DNA from: JANXQG01 sp037147235
Lineage (GTDB): Bacteria > Planctomycetota > Planctomycetia > Pirellulales > Thermoguttaceae
NCBI GenBank assembly: GCA_037147235.1
Contig: JBAWVO010000188.1
Coordinates: 1-12,609, forward strand
Length of the DNA stretch: 12,609 nt
Direction of reading: 5' to 3'
Shown one piece after another: positions 7,439-12,609 of this stretch. Below the pieces are notes generated by a model. That model was not told where the DNA came from. It worked only from the letters and a program-made list of their open reading frames with translations, and ran no database searches. The stretch's first letter is position 1. The number at the start of each line of letters is the position of its first letter. The translations under genes and the position numbers were made by a program.

Positions 7439-8770
7439 TTAAGAGTTCTCACCCATTACCGTCGCGAAGTAGGTTTTTACTGCGCGATCAAAATACTCGC
7501 TGCGCAGCTCCAGCGGCTTGCCGGCGTAATTGCAATAACTGCGAATTTGCAGTAACAAATCGCGGGGCTGGCAACGCCGCAACCGCCGGCTGGTCGCTCG
7601 AAAATGACGTTCCAGCAGATCATCGATCACTTCGCTGCGATACTCGCAGCCGAACGACTTGGCATAAAGCTGAAATATATGGCGGAACTCCTCCTCGCTC
7701 GGATCGCCAATCTCGATCTTGTAGGGAATCCGCCGTAGGAATGCCTCGTCAACTAGGTCGCGCGGTTCCAGGTTCGTCGAAAAAATCACCAGTTGGTCGA
7801 AAGGCACCTGGATTTTCTTGCCTGTGGGGAGTGTGAGGTAGTCGTGCCGCATTTCCAGCGGCACGATCCAGCGATTGAGCAGTTGCCCAGGCTCGATTCG
7901 TTGCCGACCGAAGTCGTCGATCAACAGGCAGCCGCAATTGCTCTTCATCTGCAAGGGAGCTTCGTTGACGTTGTTCCGCGGGTCGTGCCGCAGTTCCAGG
8001 TTGTCCATCGTGAGTTCGCCGCCCACGACGACGGTGGGCCGGGATACCTTCAGCCATCGGCGGTCGTGGTCGCCGCACTTGGTGATGCCTCGCTCGTCAT
8101 TGATAACTGGCTTATGGTAGGCCGTATCGTAGAACTTGATAAGCTGGCCGTCTTCGTAAAGGACGTGCGGAATCCAAATCTCCTGGCCAAAGCAGAGCGT
8201 GATCCGCTTGGCCAGCGTCGACTTGCCGTTGCCTGGAGCGCCATAGAGAAACATCCCCGCTCCCGAATTGATTGCCGGGCCAAGGCTATCGAAAAGGCTC
8301 GGATCGACCGAGATGCCGCGCACAGCTTCCATCAGTTTCTCTGGGCCTGGGGCCTCGGCGGTGATCGACTGGGCCTCGACGGAAATCACATAGTCGGTCA
8401 GCGGCACGGGTGCCGGGCCAACATATCCGCAGGCATCCAGGAACGACATTGCCCGGGTGCGGCCTTGCGTTGTCAGGCTATAATAGTAATCGTTGAACGG
8501 GGCGGAACCGGCGTGGACGACAATCTGGTTGGTTCGCAGCGTGCCAAGCAGCGGCTCGATGATGTTGAACGGCAAGCAGATGTGATCGGCAATGGAGCGA
8601 CCCTTATTCGTGCCGAACACGGCAAGATACTTGCAGATCAACTGCTCGATGAATTCTTCGCCGAGGCCTGTCTCTTCGATCGTCGCCGGCCGAGCGGGGG
8701 AGAAATTCTCGTCGGAAAGCAATGAAGCTAAGAGGCTATCACTGATGTCCAGGGTCGTTGATGATGCCAT
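7439..8770 (-). CDS. AAA+ ATPase with N-terminal winged-helix-like domain
   Basis: This is a 443-residue cytoplasmic protein. The first ~125 residues look like a winged-helix domain (GLGEEFIEQLICKYL, then IADHICLPFNIIEPLLG, and a YYYSLTTQGR wing), followed by YVGPAPVPL. This arrangement recurs in AAA+ ATPases of planctomycetes, cyanobacteria and myxobacteria. The AAA+ core has Walker A GAPGNGKST at 177-185 (K183), Walker B LLIDD ending at D285-D286, sensor-1 N333 in FSTN and candidate arginine fingers R346-R347 in FLRRIPY. All key residues are present, so ATP-driven remodelling is likely; the target is unknown. I chose ATG 8770, which has GAGGA five to nine bases upstream, over an upstream in-frame TTG at 8788. 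The gene is the first of a two-gene unit with the kinase-tubulin protein, a likely partner or client. Confidence 0.88.
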   Translation of the reverse strand: MASSTTLDISDSLLASLLSDENFSPARPATIEETGLGEEFIEQLICKYLAVFGTNKGRSIADHICLPFNIIEPLLGTLRTNQIVVHAGSAPFNDYYYSLTTQGRTRAMSFLDACGYVGPAPVPLTDYVISVEAQSITAEAPGPEKLMEAVRGISVDPSLFDSLGPAINSGAGMFLYGAPGNGKSTLAKRITLCFGQEIWIPHVLYEDGQLIKFYDTAYHKPVINDERGITKCGDHDRRWLKVSRPTVVVGGELTMDNLELRHDPRNNVNEAPLQMKSNCGCLLIDDFGRQRIEPGQLLNRWIVPLEMRHDYLTLPTGKKIQVPFDQLVIFSTNLEPRDLVDEAFLRRIPYKIEIGDPSEEEFRHIFQLYAKSFGCEYRSEVIDDLLERHFRATSRRLRRCQPRDLLLQIRSYCNYAGKPLELRSEYFDRAVKTYFATVMGENS

Positions 8771-9159
8771 GGTTTCCTCGTCGTCCAAAAAAATTCACTC
8801 ACACTGCGCCGCTGCATGCACCGGCTGAAAAACGTGCGGATAAAGCCAGGTGCGCCACGAATCAAGGTTTGTGCCTTAACTAAATGTAGGTCAAAGCCGT
8901 GACAAGCAAGGCACCGCGGTCGATTTTCGTCAAAGAAGGTGAGGGTTTGGCCCCACTTAATGGTCGCTACATCCCGCATAATCGACATTCTTTGGCCTGA
9001 CAAAATTGTCGCAGTCTAATGTGAATTGTGCTGATCGCCGTCCTCGGCGCAAAGCGTATGCTAAAGATGTTTAGGATTGCGAGAGTGGTCCGCAAGGAGC
9101 GTCCTGCTGGGAGAGGCTGGTTCGGTCTCTGCAACGGGATGATTAAGAAACGCATTGAT
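8771..9159. other. Divergent intergenic region between the AAA+ and FHA-EAL genes
   Basis: The 389-base spacer must hold the promoters of both divergent units. On the minus strand a weak pair (TTGATT at 8865-8860 and TATCCG at 8842-8837, spacing 17) could serve the AAA+ gene. On the plus strand CTGACA (8997-9002) and TCTAAT (9015-9020) are recognisable but too close together (12 bases). An inverted repeat at 8999-9010 overlaps this area. The plus-strand frame of the FHA-EAL gene stays open back to a GTG at 9028, so the right end may be coding if a longer start is used. Confidence 0.4.
8999..9010. repeat. Short inverted repeat, possible operator
   Basis: GACAA and TTGTC pair perfectly around two A bases. 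The element lies in the divergent promoter region where a dimeric regulator could act on the FHA-EAL gene. Only five bases per arm are symmetric, so chance is quite possible. Confidence 0.25.
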
Positions 9160-10254
9160 ATGTCTACAAACTTAGTTACGCCAGCCAACGCCGTGTGGTT
9201 TCTGATCGGTCCTTTCGACAGTGTGGAGACCATCCGGCACATGCCGATCCATACGTTCCCGTTCCTGATCGGTCGTCGCCAGGATTTGCCACTTTCGCTG
9301 TCGTGCAAGACGGTTTCCACATTGCATGCCGAAATTACCGAGGTTGGTCGCACGCTGGTAATCCGCGACCTGGGTAGCACCAATGGCACCTACGTCAACG
9401 GCTGCCGATTGAAGGAGCCCGCGGCACTGGCGGAAGACGACCTGGTGCAATTTGCCAACCTGCCATTTCGCATCCGCATGCAGTTGGCCGAAGAGAGTTC
9501 CCATACGGTTTGCGAGAGTGCCTGTGATCGGGCCTTGGCCCTGGTACTCTTCGACAAGCTGATGTCAGAGCGAGCCGTGACGCCCTTCCTGCAACCGATC
9601 ATCGATTTGAAAGATCGCAAGACGTTGGCCTATGAAGTTCTTGCCCGTAGCCAACTCTTCGGATTGGAGATGCCCAATGACATGTTCGGCGTAGCGGAAC
9701 AGTTGAATCTGGAGGTGGAACTGAGTACGATGTTGCGTTGGGAAGGGGTGCAGGTTACGCGGACGATGGTTCCGTTGCCACACTTGTTCCTCAACACGCA
9801 TCCCCGCGAGTTGGCCGATCAGAAGCTCGGCCAATCGCTGGAACACTTGCGTGAGAACTGGCCGGATCAAACGCTGACGCTGGAGATTCACGAAGCGGCC
9901 GTTACCAAGGCGGCCCAACTGACCGAGTTGCGATTACTCTTGAAGCGGCTCGACATCAAGTTGGCCTATGACGACTTCGGTGTCGGGCAGTCACGATTAA
10001 ACGACCTGGCCGAAGTTGCCCCGGACTACGTAAAGTTTGACATGTCGCTCATACGCGACATCGACCGTGCCGCGCCGCAACGGCAGCAGGTTTTGGCCAC
10101 GCTGGTGCAGATGGTCCACAATCTTGGTATCAACTCATTGGCCGAGGGCGTGGAAACGGCCGGCGAGGACGAGACCTGCCAGCAGATGGGCTTCGATCTT
10201 GGCCAAGGCTATCTCTACGGCCGCCCGGCACCGCCGCGGGAATTTCCAAAGTAG
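9160..10254 (+). CDS. FHA-EAL fusion: phosphothreonine-binding c-di-GMP phosphodiesterase
   Basis: This 364-residue cytoplasmic protein has an FHA domain (about 12-110) and an EAL domain (about 135-360). The FHA domain shows GRR at 38-40, S53 and H56 in TVSTLHAEI, and DLGSTNGTYVNG at 70-81 with N75, the phosphothreonine-reading residues. The EAL domain keeps E159 in EVLAR (EVL in place of EAL), N212, E242 in EIHE, D271-D272 in DDFGVGQS, K292 in VKFD, E329 in AEGVE and Q349 in GQGYLYGRP. It should therefore hydrolyse c-di-GMP to pGpG. I prefer ATG 9160, just before the FHA domain; ATG 9139 and GTG 9028 are alternatives, and none has a strong ribosome-binding site. It is divergent from the kinase-tubulin operon, and the FHA domain is a natural reader of that kinase's phosphorylated products. 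That link is inference. Confidence 0.88.
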   Translation: MSTNLVTPANAVWFLIGPFDSVETIRHMPIHTFPFLIGRRQDLPLSLSCKTVSTLHAEITEVGRTLVIRDLGSTNGTYVNGCRLKEPAALAEDDLVQFANLPFRIRMQLAEESSHTVCESACDRALALVLFDKLMSERAVTPFLQPIIDLKDRKTLAYEVLARSQLFGLEMPNDMFGVAEQLNLEVELSTMLRWEGVQVTRTMVPLPHLFLNTHPRELADQKLGQSLEHLRENWPDQTLTLEIHEAAVTKAAQLTELRLLLKRLDIKLAYDDFGVGQSRLNDLAEVAPDYVKFDMSLIRDIDRAAPQRQQVLATLVQMVHNLGINSLAEGVETAGEDETCQQMGFDLGQGYLYGRPAPPREFPK

Positions 10255-10299
10255 CCGGGATATTCTCGATTGCGACAGTAATTGATTCGCCGGTCCCAG

Positions 10300-10320
10300 T
10301 CCCTAATCCCTAATCCCTAA
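10300..10320. repeat. Three tandem copies of the heptamer TCCCTAA
   Basis: TCCCTAA is repeated exactly three times at 10300-10306, 10307-10313 and 10314-10320, followed by a degenerate TTTCCCC. It lies 45 bases after the FHA-EAL stop in a noncoding spacer. Its likeness to eukaryotic telomere repeats is coincidental; short CCCTAAT arrays of this sort occur in planctomycete spacers as I remember them. Confidence 0.85.
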
Positions 10321-10404
10321 TTTCCCCATTACCCCTTGGCCGCCAAATCATCCAGTCAGGAATCGATCAAGGTGGCCTGATCCGCGTACAGCCGTTGTTG
10401 TCCG

Positions 10405-11057
10405 CTACTGGTTATTGCCCGACCGGAACGAGTTGGCCGGTGGCCCCGCAGTTGGACTGGCGCAATCGCCGCCCATCTTGCGGGACAAGGCCCGCTCATA
10501 GACGGCCAGCGTATTTTCGGCGACAACTTCCCAGCGGGGATGCTCTTCGGCCCGCTGGCGGAGCCGCGTGCCCAGATCGCCGCGGAGCTTCTCGGAGGCG
10601 AGAAGCCTTTCGATCTGCCAGGCGATCTCGGCGGCGTTATCGCCATCGAGCCAGATGCCGTTTTCGCCGATGTGTTCGGGGATTCCGGCGTTCCGCGTGG
10701 CGATCACGGGCAATTCCACGGCTGCGGCGGTGGCCGCGGCAAGTCCCGCGAAACTTCCTATGAAGGGAAGCACGCACAACATTGAGGAACGGTAGTGACG
10801 GAAGACCTCCGGCATGGGAATCTGCATCAGCCATGTCACGTCGTTGTGCAAGCCCGCTTCCGCAGCCTGCTGCTTCACGGCCGCCAGGTCTTCCGCGCTG
10901 AAATAGCCATGCACCTTGAGTCGCGGAGCGTCGGCTCCGAGGCGGGTCTTCAAGATCGCCATGGCCTGGAAGACGGCCTGCAGCCCCTTGCCCTTCAAGG
11001 GATGGTGGCCGCCGTAGAAGACATCCGATGCAGCAAGCAGATATTCCAGTCGCCTGG
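10405..11057 (-). pseudogene. Truncated glycosyltransferase (GT4-like, C-terminal half only)
   Basis: The reading frame encodes the C-terminal nucleotide-sugar-binding half of a GT-B glycosyltransferase, a family that transfers sugars from activated donors, often in envelope polysaccharide synthesis. Visible landmarks are DVFYGGHHPLKGKGL (the usual start of the second Rossmann fold), LKVHGYF, SFAGLAAATAAAVELPVIAT, and NAGIPEHIGENGIW. The two glutamates of the usual EX7E motif are replaced (S and T), which I believe occurs in a related subfamily. The similarity stops near 11057, and the frame meets a stop at 11095-11097, so the acceptor-binding N-terminal half of roughly 180 residues is missing. 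No start codon with a ribosome-binding site precedes the preserved part, and an internal TTG at 10998 lies inside the fold. The break abuts the repeat at 11100, suggesting loss by insertion or recombination. Translation to the end at TAG 10405 is otherwise intact. Confidence 0.7.
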
Positions 11058-11099
11058 AACGTGATTGCCGACCTACTGGGTGTCGAAACGGGCATTACC

Positions 11100-11181
11100 C
11101 TGCCGAAAAGCTGTTGGAAACGGCCGTCCAACAGGTAGCCAGTCCGCGAGCATAGATAATGACACGTTTAACGCTTTTATT
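11100..11181. repeat. Left copy of an imperfect direct repeat flanking the YetF-Nudix unit
   Basis: Bases 11100-11145 match 12378-12423 at 37 of 46 positions. After a 12-base insertion here (11146-11157), AATGACACGTT at 11158-11168 matches 12424-12434 exactly, then similarity fades through a T-rich stretch. Inside this copy CTGTTGG (11111-11117) and CCAACAG (11128-11134) form a perfect seven-base stem around a ten-base loop. It begins about 40 bases after the last recognisable glycosyltransferase codon. Confidence 0.8.
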
Positions 11182-11319
11182 TAGGTATCCGGGGGCGTGT
11201 TTTGGCTGATACTGGCGTTATGCCAGGGAATACGTCATACTTTCCTAGCCTGACGGTGAATGAGTGCCCGGATGCCGTTGAGAACCACATTTTAATATAC
11301 TGAATGGAGGGAGAATCGG
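11182..11319. other. Leader of the YetF-Nudix unit
   Basis: This noncoding stretch holds a perfect five-base hairpin, CTGGC-GTTAT-GCCAG at 11212-11226. A -10-like TATACT at 11296-11301 has no -35 at proper spacing. If TATACT were used, transcription would start only about a dozen bases before the start codon. No gene is seen here. Confidence 0.4.
11306..11310 (+). promoter_or_regulatory. Strong ribosome-binding site of the YetF-like gene
   Basis: GGAGG lies nine bases before ATG 11320, inside a purine-rich run. It is the clearest Shine-Dalgarno sequence in the window and fixes the start of this gene. Confidence 0.7.
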
Positions 11320-11808
11320 ATGTGGACTATCGAACTTCCGCATTGGTCGCATTTTATTGTGCGAGCAGTCGTCGTCTACGTTTTCCTGCTTATACTGTTG
11401 CGCCTTACAGGAAAGCGTCAAGTCGGGCAATTAGCACCCTTTGATCTGGTACTGCTGCTCGTTTTGAGTAATGCCGTCCAAAACGCCATGAATGGTGGCG
11501 ACAACAGCATCACAGGCGGCCTAATCCTTGCCACTACGCTGGTCGGCTTGAACTGGGTTGTCGGTTGGTTGACATATCGCAGCAAATGGCTGGAAGCACT
11601 CATTGAGGGTAGGCCTGTTATCCTTATTCACGACGGCAAAATATATCCGAGGGCATTAAAAAGCGTCCAGATGACAATGCACGAACTGAAGGCATCACTT
11701 CGGGCCGCAGGGTGTGCAGGGGAAGAGGAAGTGCGGTTTGCTGTTTTAGAGAACAACGGCCATGTCACGGTCATTCCTATGGAGAAAAAGAGCGATGCCC
11801 AACCGTAA
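11320..11808 (+). CDS. YetF/DUF421-family membrane protein
   Basis: This 162-residue protein matches the YetF (DUF421) family: three N-terminal transmembrane helices at about 12-28, 39-57 and 66-86, then a cytoplasmic domain. Family marks are RLTGKRQVGQLAPFDLV at 28-43, SNAVQNAMNG at 50-59, and GRPVILIHDGKI at 97-108, the start of the soluble domain. Bacillus relatives have been linked to spore envelope function and membrane biology, but the biochemical role is not established. The length is somewhat below that of the Bacillus proteins (about 220) because the second soluble repeat is absent; 160-170 is normal for many Gram-negative members. The stop overlaps the Nudix gene by 14 bases, so the two are almost certainly co-expressed. 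The pair lies between two copies of a direct repeat. Confidence 0.88.
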   Translation: MWTIELPHWSHFIVRAVVVYVFLLILLRLTGKRQVGQLAPFDLVLLLVLSNAVQNAMNGGDNSITGGLILATTLVGLNWVVGWLTYRSKWLEALIEGRPVILIHDGKIYPRALKSVQMTMHELKASLRAAGCAGEEEVRFAVLENNGHVTVIPMEKKSDAQP

Positions 11809-12349
11809 TTGGACTTTCCTCCGCAGCCACGATATTTCCGACCACCATATCTTTCGTTTGCGCCACGATCTGTACCGATTTGAGCCAAGCGGCCAGGAAC
11901 GGGATTTCATCGTCATCGACACCGTTTCCTGGGTGAACGTGGTTCCTGTCACGGCGGAGGGCAACGTCGTGCTGATCCGCCAGTTTCGGCATGGCATCCA
12001 AGATGTGACGATGGAAATTCCTGGTGGGATGATCGACGAGGGCGAAACGCCTGAAGCAGCCGCCGCGCGGGAACTTCGGGAAGAAACGGGCTATGTGGCT
12101 GAGAAAATCCGATTCCTGGCACGGGTACTGCCCAATCCTGCCGTCCAGAACAACTACTTGTATCTTTTTGCCGCCGAAGGTTGCCAAAACACGGGCAAAA
12201 CGGAACTTGACGCCTTCGAGTGCATCGACGTGCTGGAACGCCCGCAGGAAGACATCCCCGAATTGATCCGTAACGGGACGATCTCTCACAGTATGGTGAT
12301 TACGGCGTTCGCGTTCATGGGGCTGGTGCGGCCTGTCATGGAGCTGTAG
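11795..12349 (+). CDS. Nudix hydrolase, ADP-ribose pyrophosphatase-like
   Basis: This 184-residue cytoplasmic protein carries a perfect Nudix box, GX5EX7REUXEEXGU, with G78, E84, R92, E93, E96, E97 and G99. Such enzymes cleave nucleoside diphosphates linked to another moiety, using magnesium or manganese. The preceding QFRHGIQDVTMEIPGGMIDEG order and overall length resemble ADP-ribose or nucleotide-sugar pyrophosphatases (NudF-like); substrate choice cannot be fixed by eye. I chose ATG 11795 because GGAGAA at 11781-11786 sits eight bases upstream. An upstream ATG at 11762 would add 11 residues inside the YetF gene without a better site. The start overlaps the YetF stop by 14 bases, a translationally coupled arrangement. 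No finished link between YetF proteins and Nudix enzymes is known to me. Confidence 0.9.
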   Translation: MPNRNWTFLRSHDISDHHIFRLRHDLYRFEPSGQERDFIVIDTVSWVNVVPVTAEGNVVLIRQFRHGIQDVTMEIPGGMIDEGETPEAAAARELREETGYVAEKIRFLARVLPNPAVQNNYLYLFAAEGCQNTGKTELDAFECIDVLERPQEDIPELIRNGTISHSMVITAFAFMGLVRPVMEL

Positions 12350-12377
12350 CAGAGCACCTTGCATGTCGTCTATCAGC

Positions 12378-12447
12378 CTGCCGAAAAGCTGCTGAAAACA
12401 GCCTTCCAGCGGATAGCTGGTCCAATGACACGTTCAGCCCATTTATT
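12378..12447. repeat. Right copy of the imperfect direct repeat
   Basis: This copy starts 28 bases after the Nudix stop and lies in the same orientation as the one at 11100. It lacks that copy's 12-base insertion. The shared stem is kept (CTGCTGA with CCAGCGG): one T-A pair has become C-G through two substitutions, one T-A has become T-G, and the innermost pair is lost. A different local hairpin, CCAGC-GGATA-GCTGG at 12406-12420, is possible only in this copy. Confidence 0.8.
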
Positions 12448-12478
12448 GGTTGGTGCGATTACGGCACTGAGAGCGTGA

Positions 12479-12609
12479 TTATCGGTAGATCTGCCGCCGA
12501 ACCTGCTGCACGAACTTATCAAACGTGGCGATGTCGTTCCCGGCACTGCCGATGTCTAAATAGCCTTGCGCGATTTCAGGAGGTTGTGTAAAACAAGGAC
12601 TTACAAACA
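12479..12609 (-). CDS. C-terminal end of an unrecognised protein (partial)
   Basis: An open minus-strand frame enters from the right edge and ends at TAA 12481-12479. The visible 42 residues include PPEIAQGYLDIGSAGND and end with DKFVQQVRRQIYR. The composition is that of a soluble, well-behaved protein with an amphipathic C-terminal helix, unlike neighbouring out-of-frame translations. I do not recognise the family. It is not the missing N-terminal half of the glycosyltransferase, since it ends in a stop and shows no GT-B features. The end lies about 30 bases from the right repeat copy. Confidence 0.55.
   Translation of the reverse strand, partial: FVSPCFTQPPEIAQGYLDIGSAGNDIATFDKFVQQVRRQIYR

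Noticed and set aside
7793..8725. A 310-codon plus-strand open frame opposite the AAA+ gene
   Set aside because: It is antisense to a gene with intact Walker A and B motifs. Its His/Arg/Val-rich translation is typical of the complement of a GC-rich coding strand.
10300..10320. Telomere-like repeat implying eukaryotic DNA or a linear replicon end
   Set aside because: There are only three copies, inside a bacterial-type gene neighbourhood with Shine-Dalgarno sites and close operons.
11777..12364. A 195-codon minus-strand open frame opposite the Nudix gene
   Set aside because: The plus strand carries a perfect Nudix box and a good ribosome-binding site; the antisense translation is rich in His, Arg and Phe with no domain.
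11100..12447. Integron gene cassette with attC sites
   Set aside because: The repeat copies do not show paired RYYYAAC and GTTRRRY core sites in the expected positions, and no integrase is in the window. A cassette-like origin remains possible, but the attC label is not supported.
12579..12584. AGGAGG near the right edge as a ribosome-binding site for a plus-strand gene
   Set aside because: No ATG follows at proper spacing, a TAA lies within ten bases, and the opposite strand holds a plausible coding frame.

Overview
The window reads as planctomycete chromosome, or a close relative, with moderately high GC. The evidence is a secreted arylsulfatase of the type planctomycetes carry in large numbers, a large Ser/Thr kinase fused to a tubulin-like domain, a kinase-linked AAA+ ATPase, short unrelated operons and roomy intergenic DNA. 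This is inferred from gene content; no rRNA or marker gene is present. No tRNA, rRNA or CRISPR array was found by reading, and no recognisable transposase.

Left part (1-3576, + strand). The tail of an unknown gene leaves the left edge. After about 315 bases without a convincing gene come a small four-helix membrane protein, a nitroreductase-family flavoprotein, an exported arylsulfatase and a UPF0145/YbjQ-like protein. The first three lie close together and may be co-transcribed. The fourth has its own leader.

Centre (3577-10254). This is the most interesting part. On the minus strand an AAA+ ATPase gene with an N-terminal winged-helix-like region is followed, two bases after its stop, by a 1149-residue protein. 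That protein has a complete Ser/Thr kinase, a tubulin/FtsZ-like GTPase domain with a GGTGSG loop and a long mostly helical C-terminal region. Divergently transcribed across a 389-base spacer is an FHA-EAL fusion: a phosphothreonine reader joined to a c-di-GMP phosphodiesterase that keeps its catalytic residues. The set suggests a module linking protein phosphorylation, a polymer-forming or GTP-sensing protein, a remodelling ATPase and c-di-GMP turnover. The joint function is inference.

Right part (10255-12609). A glycosyltransferase gene (minus) keeps only its C-terminal half. Just beyond its break lies one copy of an imperfect direct repeat (11100-11181). A second copy (12378-12447) lies after a two-gene unit, a YetF/DUF421 membrane protein and a Nudix hydrolase that overlap by 14 bases. 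The repeats are about 80% identical over their first 46 bases and share a hairpin with a compensatory base-pair change. The unit may be a mobile or cassette-like insertion. The right edge holds the C-terminus of an unrecognised minus-strand protein.
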